DNA from: Picochlorum sp. 'celeri'
Lineage: Eukaryota; Chlorophyta; Trebouxiophyceae
DNA length: 64,000 nt
Direction: 5' to 3'
NCBI GenBank assembly: GCA_010909725.1
Contig: JAACMV010000007.1
Coordinates: 1,364,001 to 1,428,000 of the forward strand
Below are positions 19,578-30,090 of the stretch, in pieces (the stretch's first letter is position 1; each line of letters begins with the position of its first letter). Under the pieces are notes generated by a model, which ran no database searches, was not told the DNA's origin, and saw only the letters and a list, made by a program, of their open reading frames with translations. The translations under genes were made by a program, and so were the position numbers.

Positions 19578-21954
19578 TTACAATGCTGCTGATAAATGAT
19601 CCATGTATTCTTTTCTAGAGATTGTAGAAATGTGATGTACCTTGTCAACGTCACCCTGCCACGGAGTTTTGCGGACTCTCTTCCGAGGAATCTTTGCTTT
19701 TGCTGAGGGTTTGGTGAGCTTTGGAGGGAATGTGTTGGGGATCTGCGCCATGCTTTCTGAATACGGTCGCCAGATGGGGGGTATCCATTGTGAGCTGATG
19801 ACATTGGTGGTGGTGGAGGATTGATGGGCTTTGTGGAGATGGTATGGGTTCTTCTCAGGAGTATCAGAGGAGGGGATGAAGATGTTCCAGGCTGATGGCA
19901 ATGCTTGGGCAAGCCCAAGGGCTTTCTCTGAATCCAATCCAGCGGATGATGTCCACAATACGCTTTTACTGTCAACTGATACGGCCCATGTGATGAATGC
20001 GTCCATGGATGGGCACCAGAATCGTACAGAGTCTTGCGAGAGATCTGTGCATCCTGTCATCTCATGCGGAGCATCAAGGACTGACCAGGATAGAATCCTG
20101 CCTTTCGGTACAGAGACATGTGCAACCTGAATGTGCCTCGCTCCAACAGGATATGATAGACATAATCGTGCCTTCCAAAGGCACGTTTCTTGATCTGTGA
20201 TGCACTCTCGGTCTGGTTCTGGTAAATACTCTGGTTTGATGGAGAGCACTGATGGCACATTGCCGTCAGTACAAACGAGAGCATGGCTTCGTAGTATGAT
20301 ATATGTGCCACTCTTACTGTGCTTCCATAAACAGTATGCTGTTTGTCGCTGTGCATTGGTCATGGAATTAGAGAGCACAGCATACTTTTGGAGCCTTGTT
20401 TGCTTCTCCCTCATCGTCATACTTTTTGGCATCAGAGGTTTGTGGAGATATATGGTGTCTACTTTCTCTGTTTTTGAGCTCCTTACTACTGAAGAGTATG
20501 GAATTTCTATTTCGCGCTGTGTGTGTGACCAATCAGATGCCATGAGAGATTGGAATACACCTGCTGTGGCAACCAGTATCATGGTGGCATCCTTGAACAG
20601 ATGCCCCTCGTTCGCAAGTATATCCTCAATGATTGGATCTGTATCTATTTCTTCGCATTCCTTCTTTTTATACACTCCCCTTGTTCTATTATACGAGTCA
20701 ATAGCTGGCATGTAATGCTTGTCTCCAGGTAATGGTGTTCCAGGATCCAGTGGTTGCATGCCCAGAGGGCCACCTTGTGTTTTCAGAACAGCAACAAACT
20801 CGAATACTCCAGACGCATCCTTCCCAGTCTTGATATGATTTTTTGGTATTGATATTGCATCCTTTTGCTCCAATACAGGGGGCAATCGTGTAAAAATACG
20901 CTGACGCCGACGGTCATCATCTGCATGAAGCTGCCCAATCTGGCGTTCAGTAATATGATCATACCTCCATGTATGGCACTCTGCATTTGCATCAAGCTCT
21001 TGTGTATACCTCATCTGTTCATCGAGTACCCTCCTCTCGAGATTTTTGAAGCGGACCGCATCCTGCCCAGTGCACCTTTGATGCTGATGAGTCAAAAACC
21101 AAGAATGCTCCTCTGCACTCAGATCTGACCAGGACTGTATCAGGGTACTATACTTCTGTAACTTTTCTATACTGTCTAATTCAATCGCATGCTTTCGTAA
21201 AGACTGTCGCAAGTTCTGGTACGCACGTGCAAACCCTGCATGATAAAATGGACTGTGTCCATTGAGCACATGCGACAGTGTCACGTCAGCCTTGTCCTTT
21301 CCCTTTGGCAATTTTTTCGCCATGAGAAATATCGTTTCAATTAAATGGCTCCATGAACTAAAACCTGTTTTCTGAAGCGCTAAATAAATAGTCTGATCTT
21401 TGGCAGAATCTGCACCAGGTTGCCCAATGCGTTGTTTCTTCTGCTTTGCCGTCTTCTTTGCAGGCATGTTACCTTCTTCATCTTTATAATTGTTTTTCAG
21501 AGTATCCATCAGGAGTTCTTCCAGAGAATCTGATCCTTCAGCAGCAGGAGACTGTGGGTGGGTTTTCTTGTCTCCTTTAGAAGGAAGAGCGTGAGCCATC
21601 AGCAACCCCTCATCGGAAGGACTCTCCAAAAGAGGACTAGGAACCTTGACACGAGGCTTCCAATACGGCCAATTCACTACCGTATGTCCATTCGACCCAT
21701 CGCCTGGAACCACAAACTCTTTCAAACTTGGCAACAGTGGTGGCAACAGGTCAAAAGCCTCATCGGGTTGCCCAGAACACTCTCGAGCACCATCAACCCT
21801 TCTGCATTATGTAAAACAAGGTTAAAATAGTCCTATAGACACACATACTGAAACACGTATGCACGCACTGTTTCGATGAGACCAACTTGGACTCAACTTC
21901 TGCCGTGATAGGCAGCGTTGCTGCCTTCTGCTTTCTAGCCCTCGTAGATACCAT
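19578..21954 (-). CDS. Little elongation complex subunit 2-like (NARG2 C-terminal domain)
   Basis: Two exons, 21954-21869 and 21801-19578, are joined across a 67-nt intron (gtgcgt...atgcag; phase agrees), giving 769 aa. Exon 1 encodes MVSTRARKQKAATLPITAE. The C-terminal third resembles the NARG2/ICE2 domain: 'YCLWKHSKSGTYIILRSHA', a 'CLWKARLCLSYPV' block, and the ending 'SSQWIPPIWRPY...IPNTFPP'. In animals ICE2 joins ICE1, ZC3H8 and ELL in the little elongation complex, which promotes snRNA gene transcription by Pol II. The middle region has a basic 'PAKKTAKQKKQRIG' stretch, and the tail 'KAKIPRKRVRKTP' is a likely nuclear localisation signal. The call rests on remembered motif patterns, so a profile search is needed; the exon structure is solid. 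Confidence 0.65.
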
Positions 21955-22177
21955 ACCAAATCATGGTGATATTTTTTTTAATAATGGGTACATGCGTAAT
22001 AAAGATGAAAAGAGAATACCAGCCTGGCAGGGATGGGCCCATCTGGATTGATTTGATTGATGGCGACAGTCTTCATGATCAAGCTCCATGATCGCGTTGC
22101 CTGGAAACGCCAAGTAATAATCAATTTCATATTTGATTGTTGGCGGTATCTGTTGGTTGTGAAGAAACGGGCAGAAC

Positions 22178-23704
22178 ATGCTTCGCAAAGTTGCTTCTAC
22201 CCTTCTGTCCCAGTCGGGGCAGAATGCCATTAAGAGTACTCTGCTGAACGATATTTCATTTCTGTACGTATTTATATAGTCAGATCTATGGTTGTTATGG
22301 ATCCTGTCCATTGCGAATCGTCGAATTCAATCATCTGCTGCAGCCAGCGGCAGGGACGTCTCTTGGATTCACACGGCCATATAGTAGTATTCGATTATTA
22401 TTAGCAACAGTAATGCATGAATCAATAAGGGATTTCGATCTTGCTGCAGGAGTCAGTCACAGAAAGGAGGGCTTTCTCTCAGTTCGTCCGTCTTGCAGAC
22501 CCTTCGCTGTTACAGCGACTACGATATTAATACTCGATCAAAGCCACATTTGAATGTAGGAACGATTGGTCACGTTGATCACGGTAAAACAACGTTGACT
22601 GCGGCTATTACAAAGGTTCTTGCAGAGGCAGGTAGCTCAAAGGCTGTGGCTTTTGACGAAATTGACAAGGCGCCAGAGGAGAAGGCGAGAGGTATTACAA
22701 TTGCCACGGCTCATGTGGAATATGAGACTGAGAAGAGGCATTATGCTCACGTGGACTGCCCAGGTCACGCTGATTATGTGAAGAATATGATTACTGGAGC
22801 AGCCCAGATGGATGGAGCCATCCTTGTGGTGTCTGCAACAGATGGGCCAATGCCTCAGACACGAGAGCATATCTTGCTTGCTCGTCAGGTCGGTGTGCCA
22901 TCTATTGTATGTTTCCTGAACAAGGTAGATGCAGTAGACGATGAAGAACTCGTTGAACTTGTGGAGATGGAATTGAGGGAATTGTTGAGCTTTTACAAGT
23001 TCCCAGGGGATGAGATTCCAGTCGTTCGTGGGTCAGCTCTCTGTGCGTTGAAAGGTGAAAAGCCAGAAATCGGAAAGGATGCGATTCTCAAGCTTATGGA
23101 AGAGGTTGATGCGTATGTGCCGGATCCTGTGCGTGCTCTGGACAAGCCATTTGCCATGCCTGTGGAGGATGTCTTTTCCATTCAAGGAAGAGGTACTGTT
23201 GTGACTGGCCGTGTTGAGCAGGGTATTGTGAAGACTGGCGATGAGGTTGAGATTCTTGGAATTCGTCCAAATCAAAAGACGACTGTGACTGGTGTGGAAA
23301 TGTTTAAGAAGATGCTCAATGAAGGACAAGCAGGAGACAATGTTGGTCTTCTTCTCAGAGGTATCAAGCGTACTGATGTCGAAAGAGGCCAGGTGATCTG
23401 TCAGCCAGGAAGCATTAAACCATATAAGAAGTTCAAGGGTGAAATTTATGCTCTGAGCAAGGAAGAAGGGGGTCGCCACACACCATTCTTCACAAACTAC
23501 AAACCTCAATTCTTCTTCCGTACTGCTGATATCACAGGAAGTGTCATCCTCCCAGAGGGAACGGAGATGGTGATGCCAGGTGATAATGTGACAGCTACGT
23601 TTGAGCTTCTTCATCCAGTTGCAATGGAGCCAGGTCTTCGCTTTGCAATCAGAGAGGGAGGACGCACAGTTGGAGCAGGGGTTGTTGGTGAGGTTCTCGA
23701 ATGA
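22178..23704 (+). CDS. TUFM: Mitochondrial elongation factor Tu
   Basis: Exon 1 (22178-22263) and exon 2 (22450-23704) join across a 186-nt intron (gtacgt...ctgcag) with matching phase, giving 446 aa. Exon 1 encodes an amphipathic presequence ([17 protein letters not shown]) and the junction region contains 'LRCYS', a common processing-site context. The mature protein has all GTPase motifs: '[10 protein letters not shown]', 'RGITI', 'DCPGHADY', 'NKVD' and the SAL loop (GSAL), then domains 2 and 3. Wording such as '[17 protein letters not shown]' and '[14 protein letters not shown]' matches plant mitochondrial rather than plastid EF-Tu. It delivers aminoacyl-tRNA to mitoribosomes. The stop is 51 bp from the convergent QPT stop. 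Confidence 0.93.
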
Positions 23705-23755
23705 TTTATTGAATGATTTACATCTTTTCACTATTCTTTCATGAAAACAAAACAT

Positions 23756-24962
23756 TTATTTGGTTTCTATAATGAGAGAAATGTCTAATGCTGTCACTGA
23801 ATGAGTTATAGCCCCAGTGGAGATGAACTGTACCCCTGTCTTGGCAATTTGCCGAACAGATGCCATGGTGACATTGCCAGAGGCTTCTGTTTCTACGTTC
23901 CGGTCGCCTATCAAATTGAGCGCTTCCTCCAACATACTCACGTCTACAGATCCATCATCTTCTTTCTTGACCATGTTATCGAGCATGATCCTCGTCACCA
24001 TGGAATCCTTTGCAGAATCAATCACCTCGAGAGCTTCTTTGACTTCATCAATGGTGCGAGTCTCCACCTCCACTGGCCTCTTGACACCCTTCTCCCTCAT
24101 ATATTTCTCAACAGCATGCACAGCTTCAGCAAGACCTCCAGCTGCTGCAATGTGATTATCTTTAATCATCACCATATCGTACAACCCAATTCTATGATTT
24201 TCTCCCCCTCCAATTTTCACAGCCCATTTATCCAACAGCCTCAACCCAGGAACAGTCTTTCTTGTATCCAAAAGCTTTGCACGTGTACAACATCCAATCG
24301 CTTTCACCATTGATGCCGTCTGAGTCGCAATACCACTCATTCTCTGCATGTAATTTAATGCTATGCGTTCTCCAATCAGTATTCCCCTGGCAGGTCCTGT
24401 TGCTATTCCCAGTGTCTGCCCAGGCTTTACAAAATCTCCATCATTCACCATCCATGTAACCTTGACATGAGGATCTACTTGACTGAAAACCACATCAGCG
24501 ACATACAACCCAGCAACAACACCGTCGCTCTTTGCCACAAAAGAAGCTGTTGCTGTTGTTGACTCTGGAACTCTGCAAAGATATATTGTTATATTACATG
24601 GCATACAACACACGAGATCATTTCATAGCATGTTTCCAAAACGCACGTTGATAGTGTGGTTATATCTCCATAATCCCCAGCATCTTCTTTCAACGCATCA
24701 GCAACAACCTGATACAAATCATATGTGGGATGAGGAGGTGGGTCTATGAGAGCATACCCATGATCCCTTGTCTGCCTGCACAACACCAGAATAATACACA
24801 CGTGTTCACATTCCATCTCCACTCATCATTCGTAATACAATACAACAGTTTTTTCTTGCTAGGAAGCCTTCTTCTTCCTTTACTATTTTTACATAAAGGA
24901 CAACCAAGAGAGCATTCAGAATTCCAAGCCATATGGACGTACCAATCGTCACGCCACTGCAT
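23756..24962 (-). CDS. QPT: Quinolinate phosphoribosyltransferase (NAD synthesis)
   Basis: Three exons by my splicing: 24962-24943, 24775-24647 and 24572-23756, with introns gtacgt...gtgcag and gtgcgt...ttgcag and consistent phase; 321 aa. The enzyme converts quinolinate and PRPP to nicotinate mononucleotide. Visible signatures are 'LKEDAGDYGDITTLST' near the N-terminus, 'GERIALNYMQRMSGIAT', 'DTRKTVPGLRLLDKWAVKIGG', 'HRIGLYDMVMIKDNHI', 'VEVETRT' and the C-terminal 'FISTGAITHS'. The catalytic Arg, Lys and Asp/His positions are present. The first exon is only 20 nt, so the N-terminus is the least certain part; as drawn there is no transit peptide and the enzyme would be cytosolic. Aspartate oxidase of the same pathway lies 5 kb downstream. 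Confidence 0.9.
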
Positions 24963-25198
24963 TTTATATATAAACACCAAGTATATATCAATTGAAACAA
25001 AGGAATCCACGGTGCCACCGTCAGCCATGATGGGTCCTCTCTCCCTACATCAGGAATCCGCATATCGGTCAATAAAGATGTTTGACCGAAGCAAATGAAA
25101 GGAAGAACAAAGGGATCCAGTATTTTCCAATGGCATCTGATAGACGGTGCATGGCATGCGTTCCATGTATTAATTTTACTTGAAATATACCTAGAACC

Positions 25199-26282
25199 AT
25201 GTCTATAGGTGCAGCTGGCGGTAGAATCACTGCAGGAGCAGGAGCTAATTTACTTAGTGCTCAAACGTCAGATAGAAACCAAGATGCGACGTGTTTCGTC
25301 GGGAGTATTGATTTAGCAGTATCAGAAGAAATTTTATGGGAGCTTTTTACCCAAGTAGCGCCAGTAGGTGCGTAAAACATTGGTGAATGAATGTCGAGTG
25401 AAGTTGCGTGGAAATCATTTGTCCCTTACACGTATTATTCCGTATTATGCAGTTCACGTCTACCTTCCTAAGGATCGAGTGACTGGAGAACACCAAGGGT
25501 ATGGGTTTGTAGAGCTCAAGAGCGAAGAGGATGCGGCGTATGCCATCAAGGTGCTGAATATGGTCAAGCTGTATGGCAAGCCAATTCGAGTCGCCCCAGC
25601 GTCGCAAGATAAAGATAGCGGGGATGTCGGAGCAAACTTATTTATAGGAAATTTGGATCCAGACGTGGACGAGACGTTGTTGCACACCACGTTTAGTGCC
25701 TTTGGGGAAGTTGTGAACAACCCAAAAGTCATGCGAGATCCAGAGACTGGAGCATCCAAAGGATTTGGTTTTGTCAGTTTTGCTGATTTTGAAGCTTCTG
25801 ATGCGGCCATTGATGTCATGGATGGTCAATATTTGGGAGGAAGGCCCATCTCTGTTGGATATGCATTCAAGAAGGATGCCAAGGGGGAGCGCCACGGGAC
25901 TCCTGCAGAGAGGTTGTTGGCAGCTCAGAAGAAGATGAACAATCCTGCATCCATCAGACCCCATACAATGTTTGCTTCGGGACCGAAACAGGCCCCTCAG
26001 CCAGGAATTGACGTGCAGATGCCTCAGCAGCCAGCTGTGTATGGCTATGCACAGCAACAGCAGGCTCCATGGGGTTGGGGTGGCATGCCAGGAGGATACA
26101 TGTATGGGGCAGGATATGTGCCACCACCGCCGGGTGCGCCTGCTGGTGTACAGGATATTCCACCACCGCCTCCGCCCGCAGGGATGATTCCTCCACCACC
26201 TCCAGCTTCATCAGCGGATGTTCCTCCTCCTCCTCCTCCTCCAGCACATGATGTTCCACCACCACCACCACCACCCGCGTGA
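25199..26282 (+). CDS. SF3B4: Splicing factor 3B subunit 4 (SAP49-like)
   Basis: Two exons, 25199-25367 and 25453-26282 (85-nt intron gtgcgt...atgcag), give 332 aa. RRM1 (about residues 30-108) contains '[12 protein letters not shown]', '[14 protein letters not shown]' and '[16 protein letters not shown]'; the intron splits RRM1. RRM2 (about 117-195) contains '[10 protein letters not shown]' and 'SKGFGFVSF', then '[19 protein letters not shown]' and 'AAERLLAAQ', which are diagnostic of SF3B4. The C-terminus is Pro/Gly-rich with PPPPPP blocks. SF3B4 sits in the U2 snRNP SF3b complex and contacts RNA near the branch point. A TGTAA lies 24 bp past the stop. It converges on the nucleotide-sugar transporter, 41 bp between stops. 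Confidence 0.93.
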
Positions 26283-26323
26283 TCAAGCAATGTGTGTCAC
26301 AGTATTGTAATACAATATATATA

Positions 26324-27487
26324 CTATATAACATCTTTGGATTCTTTCCGAACAGGAATCATCTTTACTCCAGGACTGAGTGCACTTGAACTCTTCATGG
26401 TTCTTGTCAACAGACCACTGATGACAAATAGTGTCCCAATCCTACACACACAATAAGAGATGGGTTATCTACGTCTTTTTGCATTGAAGAACCAAAATAA
26501 CAAAAACCGTACCACTGCAGGATTGTCAACTCGTGCTTAAAAATCACGCATGACAAGACAATGGACAAAAACTGCCTCACAGTCATCATCAAGGCAAAGT
26601 TGAGAGCCCCATACTGCTTGATGGTAAAAGAAATAAATAACTGCACCGTCGTAGATACACACGACTGTAACAACATGAGCTGCAAACTTTCCGGATGCCG
26701 ACTCACAAATTCTAATGCAGGCTTCATCTGTCCCGAGGTCAGTAGAAACCCTGCACTCAGGAGGGCAGACCACGAAGACACATACAACAGCTGATTGCAA
26801 CTATGCATATCAAAAGATCCGAACAGTTTATCTTGAACCGTGCATGTCAGACCATCAAACACAATAAATATTGACAGGAGGATCAGCCCTGTTGTCGTGA
26901 ACACAATCATGGACGATTTGGCAGCATCCTCCCCAGACAATGTCGGAGACGATATGTCACCAGTCAGCACAAACATTGCACAACCAAACGTCACTACCCC
27001 GGCTGCTATATAATCCATGAGATAGTATTTTCGAGCCCGCGTAATCCAACTCCACACCATCACAGGTACCTGAAGACCAGCACAATCATCACACAGTGAG
27101 TAGAGTACAGGACAAGATGCCATCACATCCCACACAAACACGTACCGACTTGGCGCATTTCGCCAAAGCCTGTAGAGGAAAACTGACATACTTCAACGCC
27201 TCATACTGCGCTGCTGATCCAATCACATTCGCCACAGAGGGCACCCCAAATAAGAGCAAGGGAGCAGAGGGTGTCAACGGAAGTCCCAACGCCACCAACA
27301 CCCCAGCAGATGTCAAGATCGTCACTATTCTATTCACTAGTACAATAAATACACTATATCTAAAAATCTCCTCATCCTCCCCAAAACCAACCGTCATGAG
27401 CCTTTCTTGAATAAGCGAGTACAGAGAAAAACATGCCGTAATTCCCACAAAATACAGACCAATTCGTATCTTATCAAATTCAACCAT
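26324..27487 (-). CDS. ER UDP-sugar transporter (SLC35B1/UTr1-like)
   Basis: Three exons: 27487-27146, 27069-26513 and 26441-26324, with introns gtacgt...cttcag and gtacgg...gtgtag; phases agree, 338 aa. The N-terminus 'FDKIRIGLYFVGITACFSLYSLIQERLM' and the motifs 'YEALKYVSFPLQALAKCAKSVPVMVW' and 'QYGALNFALMMTVRQFLSIVLSCVIFKHEL' are characteristic of the SLC35B1/UDP-galactose transporter-related group. About ten membrane segments are predicted. Family members exchange UDP-sugars or ATP across the ER membrane. The C-terminus (VRKESKDVI) lacks a clear KKXX retrieval signal. It could serve the secretory glycosylation that the GT61-like protein in this window also belongs to, but that link is only inference. 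Confidence 0.88.
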
Positions 27488-27641
27488 GACTCAATCATGC
27501 ATTTGTTCTACGCAAGCCTGGATGTGTTTGTTTTCAACAAGGGATTGGATTGGTCGTTGTCGTTTGATAACCAAACGTATCATTTATCGATCCATCGCAT
27601 CGCTTTCCACCTCCTTATACATATTTACACGTATTTAATAA

Positions 27642-29248
27642 TTATCTAGCAGTGCCGCGTCGTCCACGGACGACTCTCTTCTTCTTTTGGACTCCCCCTC
27701 GAGGTGGCACATGCGTCCCTCTGCCTCGTCCCAAAGGCACGGCTGCCGCCCTGTGGGCATCTCTCGGGACAGCGACCCTCCTCACTGCAGTCCCTGCACC
27801 CCGAGCACCTCGAGCAGAGATCATTGGCTTCACTGTGGGAGGAGGAGGGGGCACAGGGCCACCGCCCAATCCAGGAATGACCTGTGGGGCATGGACAACA
27901 GGAGCTCGAATCGGTTGAGCAACTGGCCTTGGAGGCTCCACCACCCCTTCCATTCCAATCTCTTCCATCTGCGCAGCTTGCTGTTGTTCAAAGAATGGAT
28001 CTCCAGGCCTACATCGACACCAAAATTTGGTGCACGCGTCGGCAGCTCCGGTAGTGAGCACGTGTCCAGATGGATTCCATGCAAAGGTCCAGATGGATCC
28101 CTCATGCGCCATGGGCACCTTGTCCAGCATGGTCTGCCGGCCTGCCAACCAAAAGGCCATTGATCCATCATGACCTCCACTCACAAACAAATCTTCTTGT
28201 AGCGGATGCCACGCTGCTTGCGTGAGATCCGTACCATGTCCAACATACGTGGCCAGCTCTGCTTGCATTCTAATATCATATATTCTACATGTTTGATCCC
28301 TACTCGCTGACAATATCCAATTCCCATTCATTTCATTCCATTTCGTTGTCGTTATTGTTCCTTTATGACCATGCATCGTCGCGACGGATGCACCAGACCG
28401 AGCACACCACACCTTGACCAACCCATCCTTGCTTCCAGACACCAGCAGGGATGACTGGGGATGCCAGTCCACAGTCTTCACATCCCCGCCATGCCCAGCC
28501 AACACATGCTCAGACGTCACTCGCGCAAAGTCCCACACTCTCACAGTACTATCATCAGATGCGGTAGCAAATTTTAGATCCGTCCTCGAAAAGCTCACCT
28601 GCCTCACAGACTCTTTATGCACCTGCGTGCTCTTGACAAGCTCCAAGTTTGTCTTCCAATACCTCACATGACCTGCATCATCCCCGCTCACGAGGAAATT
28701 CCCATTCCGAGTAAACACAATAGTTCGTATAGGAGTCTCATGCGCCTGAATAATCGTCTCAAACTGAAAAGTCTGCCCACCCCACATACAAAACTCCCCT
28801 GCCTGCGTGGCTGTCAGGCATCGCCTGCCATCTGGAGTCCACACAGATGCATTCACACTACTCCTCGTCTTACTAGGTGCTATAGATGCAAACGTGCTTG
28901 CGACATTCGAGGCAGGCAGATGAATATACGCCCATGGAGGCAGCATGTGCAACCGAGACACGCCAGTGCCTCGCAACTGAGGAATGTGCTGCATTGGCCT
29001 GTCCACCAATCGAGACACCTACGAAGAATATCGCCACGGGTCAATCACGCCATCATGCAATCGAATCGACTACAATGACATACCTCTTTCCATTCCAGAA
29101 GGGATCCATTCAAATCCACTGTTCGACGTAAGACTGACTTTTGTTCTCGCTTTTCCCCTTCGACTTGGCCTGGAATGGTGTCCCCTTCCCCCGCCGTCTC
29201 TGGCCGTAAGGCCAGTTGACGGGCGTAATAACTGGTATAGAGAGCCAT
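27642..29248 (-). CDS. FY: WDR33/FY/Pfs2-type mRNA 3'-end processing factor
   Basis: Exon 1 (29248-29084) and exon 2 (29018-27642) join across a 65-nt intron (gtatgt...tcgtag, phase 0), giving 513 aa. Exon 1 ends with the FY/Pfs2 signature 'RRTVDLNGSLLEWKE'. Exon 2 encodes seven WD40 repeats: 'SVNASVWTPDGRRCLTATQ', 'GEFCMWGGQTF', 'IQAHETPIRT', 'VSGDDAGHVRYW', 'SSLLVSGSKDGLVKVW', 'ILSASRDQTCRIYDIR', 'LFVSGGHDGSMAFW'. The tail is Arg/Gly/Pro-rich (RGARGAGTAVRR, GRGRGTHVPPRGG), a probable RNA-binding region. The WD40 protein of CPSF recognises AAUAAA-type signals together with CPSF30; the plant counterpart FY also acts in flowering. It is divergent from aspartate oxidase. Confidence 0.92.
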
Positions 29249-30090
29249 ATATACATCTATATCACCTAGTCGATGCTCCACTGCGCTTTATGGGGTTCCT
29301 TCTCGACGGAAATTCCTTACTTTGATAGTATAAAAAGTTCCTTGATACGAACAATAGAGTATGGATACTATGTTACACGTGTTCGGTGAATCAACGGCAC
29401 GTACCGTTGATTCATTCAGAGTCGAGGCTGACCACCATTCGCCTCATCGTGAGCCAGGTATACCCGTTGCCATTGCCGTTAATTGCTACAATATCAAATA
29501 ATAATAGTGACAGTATCTGTGCCAGAAGTATAGACGACGCGTACAACGTGCCGTGTGTAATCTGTGGCAAACGAGGTCTTGGATCACCGTTATTGGGATA
29601 TACAAGAGACGAGGCATATCTATATATGAATTTGAATTAAATAGTGTTACTTAGAATACATTATGAAGGTGGGTTCATCTGTTTGAATGGAGTTCATGGT
29701 GTTGTGCCGCCTTTGGTGGGCGGTTGGCCCTGAGTTTGCCCTCGAGGGTTGAGTTGAGTACGCGAGCTCAAAGGAATGCGCGTGTGTTTGTAGGGAGTTC
29801 GTAGAGCAAAGTCAACCTGGGTGTGGAATCAAAAGTATCCTTCTCAGTTAGAAATTCGTTAGACTGTTCCTGGGATTTTGACAGGTATCTGGGAGTAGTA
29901 GGTACACACACAGAGTGTTTATTATTGTGTGTTGAGTCATATATAGCGTGTGGACATTTTGGTATCTATACAGAAAGAAGAAGACGGGTTTTGTCTTGCT
30001 GGTGTTGTTAGTTTTATCATTATTTGTGCTCTGTACTGGTCCACATTGATTTGTTGTTTTTGAGCTGGAAGAAGAAAGAAAGAAAGAAGA
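29249..30090. promoter_or_regulatory. Divergent region between WDR33/FY and aspartate oxidase
   Basis: This 842-bp region contains CACGTG at 29376-29381 and the inverted repeat at 29387-29414. Short frames at 29386-29640 and around 29663-29862 lack family resemblance. One could be spliced into a 24-codon frame (exons 29663-29668 and 29794-29868), but there is nothing else in its favour. The end of the region (29880-30090) is probably the long 5' UTR of the oxidase. Confidence 0.4.
29387..29414. repeat. Perfect inverted repeat, 11-bp arms, 6-bp spacer
   Basis: TGAATCAACGG and CCGTTGATTCA flank CACGTA. It lies six bp beyond a CACGTG box, in the promoter region shared by WDR33/FY and aspartate oxidase. 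Arm length and position favour a dimeric protein-binding site over chance. Confidence 0.65.

Noticed and set aside
21961..22311. 116-codon minus-strand frame
   Set aside because: It overlaps the EF-Tu first exon and promoter and shows no family.
22178..23704. Bacterial contamination or a bacterial tuf gene
   Set aside because: The spliced presequence, a phase-matched intron and eukaryotic neighbours show a nuclear gene for a mitochondrial protein.
26045..26290. Glycine-rich minus-strand frame
   Set aside because: It mirrors the poly-proline tail of SF3B4.
29663..29868. Possible spliced 24-codon microprotein
   Set aside because: The phase works and the intron edges are GT-AG, but a 6-nt first exon and no known homologue make it too weak.
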